Shown here: positions 10,184-22,276 of the stretch, piece after piece
Layout: the number at the start of each line of letters is the position of its first letter
Numbering within the stretch: position 1 is the first letter of the stretch
From: Pelargonium cotyledonis
Taxonomy: Eukaryota > Streptophyta > Magnoliopsida > Geraniales > Geraniaceae
Reading direction: 5' to 3'
Assembly (NCBI GenBank): GCA_036897625.1
Contig: JAYMTA010000560.1
Location: forward strand, 1-26,889
DNA: 26,889 nucleotides
Notes under the pieces: generated by a model
Databases searched by the model: none
Told to the model about the DNA's origin: nothing
Seen by the model: only the letters and a program-made list of their open reading frames with translations
Position numbers and translations under genes: made by a program

Positions 10184-13100
10184 ATGGGTTCTCTAGTTGC
10201 AGGTATGGCATGGAATTTGAAAAAATAAATACAGTATAATCTACCAATATTCAGTCCTTGATTTATGGGTTTTACAGGTAAAAACAGCGTTGATTTGTGG
10301 TCAGAGATCATACAAGAAGAAGATGAAGGAGCCGAGCAACGGCCTCATAATGCTCAAGTTGTTTACGCCAGGAAGAGGAGAACCCAACAGCTCCCAAATG
10401 AAATTCGTGTTGCTGTAGATCCGTAAGTCCACACGTTCCTCTCTCTCTCTGTATTTGGTTCTGACAAAAAAAATGATCTTTTCTTTTTTCGTCTTCCCAG
10501 AAAGCAGTATGGTTTGGATAATAGGAACCGGTTGAAATTTGGTGTAGCTGAGAAGCGGATTAGCTGGAATCGTTCCCTGTCCATCAGGTTTCCTTTCCCT
10601 ATATTTCTGTTTTATTTTTTTTTTGATGATTTGTACTGTTGTCACTGAAATGGAAAGTAGTTGGTGTTTTGGTTGGCGATTTTTAATTTTTGGGGTTTAT
10701 TTGCTTAGTATCTGTAGCTAAATGGACAACAGGGTGATGACCCGTTGCATGTTCTGTTAGTATATTGTGTCTAGAATCTGGATGGTGTGGAATTGAAGAT
10801 TGATTCTTCGACATCCTTGGACATTAGTGGCACTTGGATTCACCTATCCATTTTCCTCGCATATGATCGGGTATTCGAGTTGGGCAGTTAATTTTAGGCT
10901 AAACATTTGTTTATCTTCACTTTTATTGTAGGAGTAACTGATTGTTTATACTTTTCTTTTGGGTCAATAATCATGCGAATGTCCTTGTTCTTACTAACCC
11001 TATGCCGATGTTTATTTGATTAGTATCTCTAGCTAAGTGGACAACTGGGCGATGACCCGTTGCATATTCCATTGGTAGATTGTGTCTAGAATCTGGATGG
11101 TGTGGAATAGGAGTTTGTTTCTTTGACTGTCCATCCTTGGACCTTGCTGGCCCTTGGATTCAACTATCCATTTTCTTCAAATATAATTGAGCTGGACAGT
11201 TAATTTTAGGATAGACATTTCACATTTGTATATCTTCACTTTTATTGTAGGAGTAGCTGATTGTTTTATACTTTTCTGTGTGTCAATTATCATGTGGATG
11301 TCCGGGTTCTTACTAACCCTATGCTAGATAGGTTCACGGATAATGGTGCACATTTTTACTATAATGTTTTATTGTGTTTTTTTGGAGCTAAGTTGTTGCT
11401 AAGTCTTCTGCTTGATTTATTTTGTTTTTAAAATTGACAGAGGGAGGGTAAGCATTGCAGTTAGTGCTTGTTTAGATCTTCAACATCAACAAAAGCAGGC
11501 AAAAAGAAAAGGAAAACCAGCCATTCCTACTGTATGAGATCTATTCCATTCCTTCTATTCATTTTGCTGTTGTTTGGTTCATGCAGTTTCAGCTCCACTC
11601 ATGTTTTTGCTGTATGCAGGGTAAAGTGGTGAAGCCTCCAAACTTCGAGAAGGAAAAGGCATATTTTCAAGAGGTCGATGACTTTGAGCTGTTAGAGGAG
11701 AGCCCCTCACCCAAAAACTTTGGTACATGGGCCACAAGCAATCAATGTGATCCTATTGTCATACCGCATTTATCCTCAAAATTAGAAAAATGGTTAATTT
11801 CCAAGCACTTAAATTATAACTGTGAACCTTCTACCACGCTGTCTAAGGTATTAGAAACCCCAGGGTCAGTTTTAGATCCTATTTCTTGTGATGATTCAGA
11901 TTCATCAGGTTTAAAAACCCCAGAAAAATCCTGTCCGAAAATAGATTTTGGAGTACATTCAGTCCTGAGTAGATTTAAGTCAAGTATAACCGGAAAAGAT
12001 TTATTACAAAGACGTATTGATTCAGCAAAGAGGCCAGAATTGGCAATTAACGCCAATCAGACTCGTGAATATCTAGATGATGCAATTAGGAAAATTTCTC
12101 TAGCATCTACAGCAACTTCATTGGAACTTGATGATTTGGATCCATTTTCTGCACTGTTGGCAGCTTGTGAACAATCATCTCCTTCAACACTGGGGGATGT
12201 CTTCTCCAAGTACTGGTACGTTCCTATGCTGATTTACTAGCTTCTGTTGTCAGTTAATGAATGAAATAGATTTTAAGGGCAATACTTTTGGTTTAAACTA
12301 CCAGTAGTTACAAACTTGCACGCAGTCCTCATTTTATTATTTATTTTAGTTCAGTTATCATACATTTGGTGGCTTAGTTGTACTAACATTTACATGTGAG
12401 AGTCAGTATATGTTAATATGTGTATGCTATCTGCTGATATTCGTAGTATTATGTGGGGCCTTCTGTTTATATTTTTGCTTTTAAGTGTTTAGATCATTTG
12501 GAATCCATGTGGAGAATTTATCATCTCCTCACCATACTTGTCATGCTTTAGTAGTGAAAAGACTGTTTGCTTGTTGCTAATTGTGGATTTCTCCACCCCT
12601 AGTACTAACTTACTGGTTAAGCTGTTTAAAAATATAATTAATGAAATTGAATTCATCAGCAGCAGCAGAGAAGAAAAGCAAAGCAAAATGTTCAAAACCA
12701 CCAAGCTTTAGTTCCAGACCCACAGGTGGATCTGTGTTGAGAATATAGTTGCCTGATTATGATTCTAGCCTTTTTTAAAGGCTTCTTAGCAATGGGATTT
12801 GAAAGATAAGTGTATTTGCGTAGAGAAAAAGAGAGCAATGAAAATAATCTATAAAATTTAGAACTGTCAGACAGAGTTAGTTCCTTAGGTCAGGTGAATT
12901 CCATGTTCACCTCCATATCGCATTCACTGAAGGCTTATATGTATATTTCTCATTTGAGGTTTGCTGAAATTTTCAAAAACTTAACTTTGTCAGATTTTTG
13001 GTTTCTAATTATGTTCCAAGAGTTTTGTCATTAACTAAGTAGTTCATGTGTGATATGATGCACTACTGTTATTTTTAATTTTACACAGCCATTTTCTTCC

Positions 13101-15675
13101 TATCTGTATTTTTGCATAATCCTTTTTCCTCTATTATGGTCTGTGGTTAAAAATGAAAATTTCTTGGCTCAGTACCCTGGAAGATATTGTGAAAATTGGT
13201 GAAGGTACATATGGAGAAGCTTTTAAGGCTGGCAACAACGTCTGCAAAATAGTTCCTATTGATGGAGACTTACGTGTCAATGGGGAACTGCAGAAGGTAT
13301 TCATTCTAACTCATCTCTCCTCTCTGTCTTTGGATGTAAGGAATGAACTTGTGACATTATTGAACCATGTGGTTTGGTATACTTCAGAGATCGGAAGAAT
13401 TGCTGGAAGAAGTCATTCTTTCTCGAACTCTTAATCTGTTAAGAGGGCACAAGGGTGATGCTAACAATTCATGCACCACATTTATAGACACAAAAGAGTA
13501 AGTAATCCAACTAAAAGATTTTAATCTTGTTGAATCTTTAGCTACCCTGTCCTGATGAAACCATATATATTTAAAAAAAAACTAAATCGCCTCATTTGTC
13601 TGGCTAACTTAAATAGGCTAAATTGATTGCATTTTAAACATGAGGAAGGCCGGCCAATATGGGCAAGATTTGAGAACCTTGATGTATTTGTCGTTCTATT
13701 TGTCTGGTTGGGGAACCAGAGCTCCTCTTGGCCAGTTTTTAGTTTGCAGCAGCAACCAAATTATTGTTTGTGTGCTTGGTTGGACTTGACTTTGGTAAAC
13801 TTTTGGAGCTTGAAATCTTTTTTAGTCTTGCTTCAGTACCTCGACCAGAGATCTGCATGCCCAACATAATTATTTGACATGCATGTTAGTGTCAAATATA
13901 ACATTATACTTTCCACCTGATATTTTTTTGTAAGGTTCTCCATTGTTTGTCATCAATCATCAATTTTTTCTCTACAGTTTAAGAGTATGCCAAGGTCCTT
14001 ATGATCCTTCGCTGATTAGAGCATGGGAAGATTGGGATGAAAAGCATGGTTCGGAAAATGATCACCCCAAGGGGTTCCCCAGGAAACAGGTCTCTTGTCT
14101 TTCATTTTTTGTGTTTGTACGCTTAATTCTTTATTTTATATTCGGTTTGTCTAAGTCACGTTTGCCCCACTTCCAATACACAGCATGTACACGAATTATA
14201 AAACATGCACTCTTATCAGAAAACTGAGCTGTCTTTACAAATTTTAAGTTGTGGTACTGATGGTGGACATCATAAGTTTTTAAGATATTTAATTATGCTT
14301 CCATTTATTTAAAAGCTCACAACTTACAAGATTACAGTAATCAAATAGGTCGGTTACACATCTAATAATAAATTTTCTTTCAGTGCTATGTCGTGTTTGT
14401 GTTAGCGCATGGTGGCAAGGATCTTGAAAGTTTTGTACTGTTCAACTTTGATGAAGCACGTAGTTTGCTAGTTCAGGTAATGTACTTATTCTCTCTTATT
14501 TTACAGCCTTTCTGTTATGCTTCAATTTGTTATTTGACCATTTGTCCATTGTCTTTCAGGTTACTGTTGCTCTGGCTGTGGCTGAGGCTGCTTATGAGTT
14601 TGAACATCGTGATTTACACTGGTATGGTTAATATGCAATCTATGACTGTAACATTACATTCTCTGGCTTGATGTCTGATTTCAGGAATATTTACTTGTTA
14701 CAGGGGTAATGTACTTCTAAGTCGAAACAATTGTCTAACGTTGGGTTTCACCCTCGAGGGGAAGAGTATGGTTGTCAAAACATTTGGGTTGTCAATATCA
14801 ATAATTGATTTCACTCTTTCAAGAATAAATACTGGTGAGTGGTTTTCTTCTTCTCCCTTTTTGATTCCTGTCGATGTAAGCTTGCTACAACAAACAGGTT
14901 AACTTGTATACATCCCTTTCACAGGTGAAGATGTACTTTTTCTTGACCTTTCCTTAGACCCTGATCTGTTTAAAGGTCCAAAAGGTGATAAACAAGTAAG
15001 AAATATGAACTACAGTGTAATCCTTGTAACAACTTATATCTGCTTTGCATCACCAATTGAGTTGCTCAATCACTTTGTAATTTTTATGCAGTCTGAAACC
15101 TATAGAAAAATGAAAGACATAACCCAAGATCGCTGGGAAGGAAGGTACAGTTGTTTATCTCCTCGAACTTGTTTTCTCAAGTGCTTGGATATGTTATATT
15201 ACATTTACCATGTAACCTCTTCCTCATATTCGAGATTTGTTAGAATACTGAATCCTTACAGCCTTCAATTTGTACAGTTTCCCCAGGACAAATGTGTTAT
15301 GGTTGCTCTACCTGGTTGACATATTACTTGTGAAGAAATCATTTGTAAGTAATCTCTTGGGTACAAGTTCTTGAAACTATGTGAACTCTTAATAATGCAA
15401 GTTTCCAAATAAACCCTGTAGGGTCCCGAATCTTCCTTTTTGGTTCTCTCGCATAGAATATATCCACGAAATTCCTGCATTTCATTTTGTTAAGCATGGC
15501 AACATATATTTATCAATTCATCAATGGCATGCAGGAACGTTCTTCAAGAAATGAGAGAGATTTACGCTCACTGAAGAAGCGTTTGGATAAGTATGAGTCG
15601 GCTAGAGAAGCAGTCTTTGACGCTTTTTTCACAGACTTGTTTGTTGATGATTGCAAGGGAACAGAACAACCTTAG
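10184..15675 (+). CDS. HASPIN: Haspin protein kinase (histone H3 Thr3 kinase)
   Basis: Mitotic kinase that phosphorylates histone H3 at Thr3 and so helps centromere and chromosome alignment. Fifteen exons give 633 residues: 10184-10202, 10278-10422, 10501-10587, 11441-11531, 11620-12215, 13173-13296, 13388-13497, 13978-14089, 14384-14476, 14560-14621, 14704-14834, 14925-14995, 15092-15144, 15278-15344, 15535-15675. All borders are GT-AG and phases close. The N terminus (KNSVDLWSEI, then basic RKRRTQ) is divergent and probably disordered to about residue 310. The kinase has the glycine loop GEGTYGEAF (322-330), Lys338, the haspin-type catalytic loop HRDLHWGN (Asp477, Asn482) and DFT (515-517) in place of DFG, as known for haspins. 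The C-terminal block after SETYRKMKDITQDRWEGS is also typical. Length is close to Arabidopsis haspin (about 600). The gene looks intact. Confidence 0.95.
10695..11325. repeat. Tandem duplication of about 315 bp inside haspin intron 3
   Basis: The segment from about 10695 to 11005 is repeated at about 11010 to 11325, head to tail with a period near 315 bp. Shared landmarks are GTTTATTTG followed by TTAGTATCT, GATGACCCGTTGCAT, TGTGTCTAGAATCTGGATGG, AGTTAATTTTAGG, TCTTCACTTTTATTGTAGGA and TTCTTACTAACCCTATGC. The copies differ by scattered substitutions and small indels, so the duplication is not recent. It accounts for most of the 853-bp intron. It contains no exon-like open frame. Confidence 0.85.
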
Positions 15676-15895
15676 TACAGTTGCCTAAGATCTTACTTAA
15701 CATAGATAGGTACGACTCGACTCTAACTGGCATGAATATTCTGAAACTGCCTGTACATATTTCACTGTCCTGCTGGCCATTAACCTGAAATTTGGTAGAT
15801 TCTCTATGTTTTTATGTTACAATCGATCATGTACTTCAAATTTCTGAAATGTAGATTTTCTATCATTTTCTCTCTTGATTATGGCACTAACAAAA

Positions 15896-16021
15896 CTAGA
15901 ATACATGTTTATCAATTCAATAGGTTCTTTTGAAAAGGTTTGAGGAACCAAGTTGATCCTAGAATACATGTTTATCAATTCAATAGGTTCTTTTGAAAAG
16001 TTTTGAGGAACCAAGTTGATC
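15896..16021. repeat. Two 63-bp direct tandem repeats downstream of haspin
   Basis: Bases 15896-15958 and 15959-16021 are head-to-tail copies, both starting CTAGAATACATGTTTATCAA and ending AGTTGATC or close to it. I see a single difference, GAAAAGGTTTG in the first copy against GAAAAGTTTTG in the second. Near identity means a very recent duplication. It lies about 220 bp past the haspin stop, in or just beyond the 3'UTR. Confidence 0.9.
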
Positions 16022-16874
16022 CTTTTCTCATTTGTCTTGTAAAGAATATACTGATATTAACAAGTATCCAGATTGTCAGAAAACAGTATGTAACAAAACA
16101 GATATGGGAACAAAGCAAATGGCATAAACCATATCAAATCAAATCAAAATGGCCCCATTTTTGAATCCTAATATTTGAGATAAAATAGTGAAAAAGAGAG
16201 AAGATGGTAGGTTTGAAACCTTATCACTTGCTTTCGGCTGAAGACAAAGCCCAGTCACAAAATGTTGCTTTTGATTCCCAAAATTTGAAAAATGAGAAGC
16301 TCTTTCTCTAAGCTTAATTTCCACATGGGTTGTCTATGTCCCACTCATTTCCATTCCATTCAATGTTTATTAGTCTATGTCCGGAATTTTAGGGGATAAA
16401 AAGGTTAATGCGTAGGCCTTTAATTGCATATACCATTTTCAAATTTATTTAGTTCAAAGACCGAGTCTTAACTAAGTTCGTTCCTCATTGTCGACGGTAT
16501 GAGATTGAGATCAGATTTGTGGAGTGAAGTTTAAGGCGACGCTTCTCTTGGAAATGAGAAACATTGTTATTTCGAGTACGATGTCTCGTTGCCAATAAGA
16601 AAAAGACCAAGAATTGAATAATTTATTGGATGAAACTCAACCAATGTGCAAACAACATATTCAAACATGCGTTTCATGTCCAAAAATTCTCTCTAGCATA
16701 TTAAAAAATTCATGAATAATAAAAACATTATTTCTTTTTATTGTAGGATAAACATAAACTACCAAAAATTAAGATGAAATAATCAAATCCCAAGATGAGT
16801 TCATGTTTTTGTATTCCTTTGCATTGTCCAACCACCTTTCACCCCTTTAAACAATATCTGAGTTTCTTTAAGCT

Positions 16875-16908
<34 letters not shown>

Positions 16909-17580
16909 ATGGCACCACTTGCAATGTCTTTGCTAATGCATTTGGTTAATCTTGATATCAGTAAAATATTTTGTTTACTTTTTATCACTCTATTTGTTTT
17001 CTTCTCTTAACTTTTGGGTCATCAATCCATTTCAGTAAATCATCAGTCTATTAATTCAAAAAGGCTTTGAATATAGATTGATTTCACACAAAAAGATGCA
17101 GCAGCAACAAACACATGCATAGGATATGGCAGGTACTGAGAGACCAGTCTCCTAGCTTAGCTTTGCTTATGTCAATAGAGCATGTTATGTGGTGTGAGCC
17201 AAGCTACATGAATGTGCATGTGTGTGTGTGTTCTTGCTGGCTTTTTGCCCATTTGCCAACATGTCTTTGAGAAAGATAAAGAAACCAATATTTAAGAAAA
17301 GCATTACAATGGATGATTCTTTCTACTGTGTGTGTGAGGCCACTGCCCCATCCTTAGTGACAAAGTAACTTCTTTTCTTTATCATTTACATGCAACATAG
17401 TCACCAACCTTTTGCTTTTTCTCTCCTCTTTATCTTCTTCACTTTTGCTCTAACCAAACCACCTCTATTTTATTCCTATTCCTATTCCTATTCCAATTCT
17501 ATGCCTTTTAAGAACTTGGCTCCCACTATATGATTCTCATTCAAAATCCCACTTGGGTCTCTTCCTTCAACACACCTCCC
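16022..17580. other. Intergenic region between haspin and the CBM43 gene
   Basis: No gene was recognised. It contains a (TC)14 microsatellite at 16881-16908, a short (TG)n near 17220-17231 and four TATTCC units at 17471-17494. The pyrimidine-rich DNA from about 17400 to 17560 is probably the promoter and leader of the following gene. Short frames such as 16795-17010 (+) are driven by the TC microsatellite and are not credible genes. Confidence 0.55.
16881..16908 (+). repeat. (TC)14 microsatellite
   Basis: Uninterrupted TC dinucleotides run for 28 bp. Tracts of this kind are common in plant leaders and promoters and are usually length-polymorphic. Confidence 0.9.
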
Positions 17581-19746
17581 ATGGCTCATCTCATTATAAT
17601 GGCAATGGCACCTTCTAAGATTCTCTTCTTCTTCCTCTTCTTTCTCCTTCCTCTCTTCTCTGCTGGTATGCAACTTTTCTCAAAACCCACTTGGTTTCTT
17701 CCATGTAAATTCAACACTTTGTTTTGTTTTACATCTTTTTGCTGATCTGCTGCAGGAACTCTGGTGGGTTTTTCCTATCATGCAAAACAGAATGCTGTAG
17801 CTTCACTGCCCTCTGAAACAGTATCATTCCTCAAGCTGAACAATGTCTCTCCGGCTCAGATTCGGGTTTTCGCTGCAGACAAAAGGGTTTTGAGTTCTTT
17901 ATCCAAAACTGGTGTTTCTGTTGATCTGTATTTGAACAAAACACAAGTTTTGAGTTTGGCCAGTTCCAACTCTTGTGATGCTTCATGGCTGGACACCCAT
18001 GTCAGCATTGTAGTGAGTGCTTCTGCAATGCAGAGACAAGATCATGTCTTGCCTATGCTTCTTTCGGCCTTGAAATCGATCCATTCGTGCCTCGTTAGCT
18101 TTCATGTTGATCATAATGTGAAGGTCACTGCAGCACTGTCACTGCCACTCCTCAAGAATTTGAGCACAGCTCATGGAAGAGACCTGAACATTGTCTGCAA
18201 CTACATCAAGAAAGCTGGATCTTCAATAATTGTAGAGGACAGTATTGAAGGAGAGTTGAGCATGGGAGATGAGTTTGCTCAGGCCATGACTGAACGAGCC
18301 AGACTCGCAGTTTCGGTTCTTTCGGGTACTGATGTTCCCATTCTGATGACAATTACAAGCCCTGCTGTTCCAAGTCCAACAGAGGTAGCAGAGTTGAGCA
18401 ACAAGGTCTTGAAACACCTGAAAAACAACACTGAGATCTCAGGTCGGGTTGCAGGATTGTATGCTGAAGTATCTGTCATTGATGATCTTGCTCGGAAGAA
18501 ACTCGAATGGGAAAAAGAAGAGATCTTTCCATCCTCACACAGAGAGCTAGTAGACAAGATTGACTTCAAAACAATCTCACATGATGTGATGAACTCTCCA
18601 AACACAGTCTTTCCCACAACTCCCATATCAACCACACCAATCACCATCCCTCCAGACACACCTATTGTCACTGTCCCAGCTACAATTCCTGTGACAGTAA
18701 CACCAACAAATCCAGCTTCCACTCCTGTCCCTCTCCCCTCCACCACACCCATCACAGTTCCCTCCACAGATTCGTCCGTGCCAGTCACCAATCCGGTCAC
18801 AAAACCACCTGTAACTAACCCTGTCACAACATATCCTGCACCATCAGCAAATGTTCCGGTCACAACTCCTTCAGGTTCAGGTTCTGGTTCAGGCTCAGGA
18901 CAGAGATGGTGTGTGGCAAAGAGTGGAGCATCTGAGAGCTCAGTTCAGGCGGCACTGGACTATGCCTGCGGAATTGGGGGAGCAGACTGTGCTCCTATAC
19001 AGCAAACTGGGAGCTGTTACAATCCAAACACTCTTCAAAACCATGCCTCATATGCTTTCAACAGCTATTATCAGAAGAATCCATCACCAACCAGCTGTGA
19101 TTTTGGAGGGGCTGCTACAATTGTTAATGCCAATCCAAGTAAAGACTGTCACTCATTTTCCGTCGAACACAATTCAATATCTCACATTGTAGTCATTTCT
19201 AAGATTCTGCTAAATTCTTGAACAGGTACAGGTTCTTGCATCTTCCCATCGTCGTCATCATCATCATCATCATCTTCGTCGCCTACAACATCCTCAGCAA
19301 CTCCTTCGCCACAGATTTTAACACCACCAGCAACACCAGTTACAACACCACCAGTAACACCAATTACAACACCAGTGACAACACCAATTACAGCACCAGT
19401 GACAACACCAACACCAACACCAACAACATCATCATCCTCAGGGACAGGTGTTGCAGGGTATGGTGATTTTTACTCATGGCTTTGAAATGTTGACAGCAGT
19501 TGATAGAATCTTGAAATGTTTGTCTGACTGTTTTCATTTTCAACTTGCAGCTCTGGTACTCCACCTATGGTACTAAACTCGAGCGACCCGAATAGTATAT
19601 TCACCCCTACTGTTTTCGGGTCAGAGGTCCCTCCCAGTGTCAACACCTCAACAACATCCATCTCAGCAGCTAGACTACAACCCTTTATTTCCTGCATTTT
19701 TCTAGTAACATCCTTTGTTACTCAAAGAATAGTACACGAGATGTAG
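17581..19746 (+). CDS. GPI-anchored CBM43 (X8) protein with degenerate GH17-like domain
   Basis: Likely binds callose (beta-1,3-glucan) at the cell wall or plasmodesmata. Four exons, 17581-17665, 17756-19138, 19226-19457 and 19551-19746, give 631 residues. The start at 17581 precedes a clear signal peptide (residues 1-28, FFFLFFLLPLFSAG); an in-frame ATG at 17530 is less fitting. Residues about 30-295 resemble the first part of GH17 glucanases (LPSETVSFLKLNNVSPAQIRVFA). This part is shorter than a full GH17 barrel and I see no catalytic glutamate block, so hydrolysis is doubtful. A Thr/Pro linker (about 311-400) and a (SG)5 run lead to the CBM43 domain (413-495), which begins WCVAKSG and has six cysteines ending TGSC. 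A second linker, Ser-rich then TTP repeats, is followed by a hydrophobic C terminus (LQPFISCIFLVTSFVT) suited to GPI attachment. It resembles, from memory, Arabidopsis At1g09460. Confidence 0.88.
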
Positions 19747-20550
19747 AGTTAGAATGGAGAGGATGTATAGATCCATCTTTGCAGGAAAATGGCGATTCCC
19801 CGGGAATGCACTGATGAATCAAGACAACGAAATCCAGATAAAGAACCTATGCACAAGCTTGCCCACAATGTAAAGTAATTCTAGTTACCGAGGAGGTATG
19901 ATAATGATCTACTAGAAGAGAACATATTTGCATGTTCTATATTATAATGTTTGTATGCTATCAAGAAAACAAGATTATGACATGGGATATGTATGATACA
20001 ATAGGGTTTTAGTATTTCAGAATATGTGCATGTATATTTCTTGGAAGTAGTTGTAGGGCTATGATAATGAGATCAATAGAATGGTAAGATTGAATTCATT
20101 TGGCACTGCTTCTATTGTTTATTACTTTACATATTAGCCCCAGAATATATTTACAATCTGAAAGAATAGAACATCATGTAAAAAATAAGCAATAATGATC
20201 TCATATAACATCATACAAATCAATGAATTCCATTTGTACCAACCGCTAAATAATGAAAATTGTACTCTCAACATTGACTTTTTAAATGGGTATTATGATT
20301 AAACATTATGAATTCAGAGAAACCTCCATAGCAAGTTACCATCAAAAGATTACACAACAAAAATTTTAACTTGGTAAGCATATTTCTCTAATTGCTTTAT
20401 CAAAGATTCATTGTATCATCACAGATCTAGCAATTTATTTCTATTTACTAATGACTATAATAGAGTGTTCTCTTAGTACTACACTAACATTTCTCCGGGC
20501 AACGAGGCTGTTTCGAAAGCTTTTACACGGTTTACTATGTGGCAATGATT
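19747..20550. other. Convergent 3' ends of the CBM43 and NEAP genes
   Basis: These 804 bp separate the stop codons of two convergent genes and must hold both 3'UTRs and polyadenylation sites. GAGATCAATAGAATGG near 20069 is a possible poly-A signal region on the plus strand. No other gene or repeat is apparent. Confidence 0.5.
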
Positions 20551-22276
20551 TTACCTTTGTGAGAACATCACCAAAATCAACATTGACATGGAAACCACAA
20601 CCTTGAAACTAGAGGTCTCCCAGAAATTTTGTTTTTCGTTACTCACATCTCCGTTCTGTTGCTTTGCTGCTAATCGTTCTTTCAGTTCCTTCAGAGCTTT
20701 GTCCCTATGCTCTCCCATCTGTTGCAGTGAATAAAATAACAAGCTAAGAGAGTGGTAGAAACAATGAAATCAATATTGAGACCTAATCTTTGAAGTCAAA
20801 TTTTGAGCTTTTGCAACTTCCATTTTTACTTTTTACAATTATAAGAAAGTCCATAGCAGTTTCTGCCAGGAATGGTATTTTGGCAGAACAAATGTAGCAC
20901 CAATTGCACACTGATGAATTGTAACTAAATTTCCATAGACTCTGGTTTCACTAATAAGTAAATAAGATCAAACCAACAATAAGTGCAATTCTTGTTTGGA
21001 TAACCAAAAAGCACTATTCGATCCTAAAATAGCAGAAAAAAAATGATCATTACCCTTTGGAGCTTTCGTGTCTGTGAGCGAGCCTCCTGGAGGCAAAATT
21101 CCAACTTCATTACCCTTTTTTTCAAATCTTGATCAGCTCTTTTTTGCTTCTCTAACTGTTCCATAAAACAGGCTGAAGCTTAAACAATCATGAACTGGTT
21201 TACAATAGTACATCTCAAAAGAAATTAATCACAAATTATTAGAAATGTTAGCAAGTGTAATGTATAGCTATGAGAGAAGACATTATACACCTGTGATTCC
21301 AGGTCTTTAGTTCTAAGCTTCCAGTGAGCAGACATCATCTGAATTCCAACTCTCAGTTTAGCTATTTCTTCATCCTTAACGCATAAAAGCTTATTCATCT
21401 TATCAATATTCGTAGGAGAAACCTCTTCACGTATTCTTCTGAGTTCAGAATCTCTGCTCGCTCCAGCTTTAGTGACTGCTTGCACAGCATCATGCTCAAT
21501 TCTCGGAACCTCATCTTTCAGTTGCTTTTGGGACAATTCCCTCGCTTGAAGATCCTTATGCAACTGATCTACTTGCTCCCCTAGCCTATTTACACAATCC
21601 TCTTGTTCTTTCAAAGAATAGTTCTTCTCATTTAACTCTTTTAACTTGGCTACACTCTGAAGTTGGGCTGAATGGGCCGACGCAGTACTTGCATCTGCTG
21701 TTGCTTGAGTGGTTACAACCTGCGATCGAAGGCCATCCAACTCCCTGACATACTGCATTCAATAAAAGATACTAAATATTAACTTCACAACCATTAATTT
21801 GTGTTAAATACATAACAATTTTGTATTAGATACCAGGAAGACAGCATCATGAATGGGGACCTTTTCGGCAGTAGATGCTGAAGCCAGAAGCTGGCCATTT
21901 CTCTCCTCCAACCTCGTTTGCAATCTACAGATCTCCTCCTCCATGTCCTTAGCTTTGATTTCAGATTCCTGTGAACACAAATTGCTGATTTTTAATAAAG
22001 AAAACAAACCTACGCAAAATAATACAAAAACCTCTTCTTAACCATAAAAAAGAAAATGTTAAACAAACAAAACAAAACATTACATGCCTGCCTTGTTAGG
22101 GTTTCCCTAGAGAACACTTGGTCTTGCAGAGCAAGACGGCTCCGGACATCTTTCGGCTCTGCCGCCAGCAAAACCACGTTACGCCGAAAGCTCTGCTTCT
22201 TCTCATTCAAATCCTTCAGTAGAGGATCAGCTGAAGCAACTGATGATGAAGACAATGATTTCTCAGCAATTGACAT
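20551..22276 (-). CDS. NEAP3: NEAP-type nuclear envelope-associated coiled-coil protein
   Basis: Plant inner-nuclear-envelope protein of the NEAP family, known in Arabidopsis to bind SUN proteins and affect nuclear shape and chromatin. Minus-strand exons 22276-22088, 21968-21834, 21752-21291, 21155-21054 and 20718-20551 are all phase 0 and give 351 residues, the usual family length. It starts [12 protein letters not shown] and then has the family block [19 protein letters not shown]. Long heptad coiled coil follows (for example [20 protein letters not shown], and the ISAHW-like segment [16 protein letters not shown]). Next come the conserved [20 protein letters not shown] and [20 protein letters not shown]. 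The C terminus is a short membrane anchor, [18 protein letters not shown]. Closest from memory is NEAP3 (At1g09470). Intron 1 uses a GC donor (CAG|GCATGT at 22088/22087). A GT four bases farther on would run into a stop after splicing. Upstream, a GA/TC tract at about 22538-22553 lies in the probable leader. Confidence 0.92.

Noticed and set aside
10301-10645. 114-codon minus-strand ORF over the haspin 5' exons
   Set aside because: Antisense to haspin exons 2 and 3 and their introns, with Lys/Arg-rich low complexity from CT-rich introns.
16795-17010. 71-codon plus-strand ORF with a hydrophobic Leu-Ser stretch
   Set aside because: The LSLSLS run is the (TC)14 microsatellite being translated; nothing else supports a gene.
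18279-18863. 194-codon minus-strand ORF rich in Val, Gly and Thr
   Set aside because: It is exactly antisense to the Thr/Pro linker of the CBM43 gene, and its repetitive composition is explained by that linker.
18851-19466. Two plus-strand ORFs overlapping the end of the CBM43 gene (18851-19192 and 19218-19466)
   Set aside because: They are other frames of the CBM43 exons 2 and 3. The Asn/Thr repeats of the second come from reading the ACACCA repeats out of frame.
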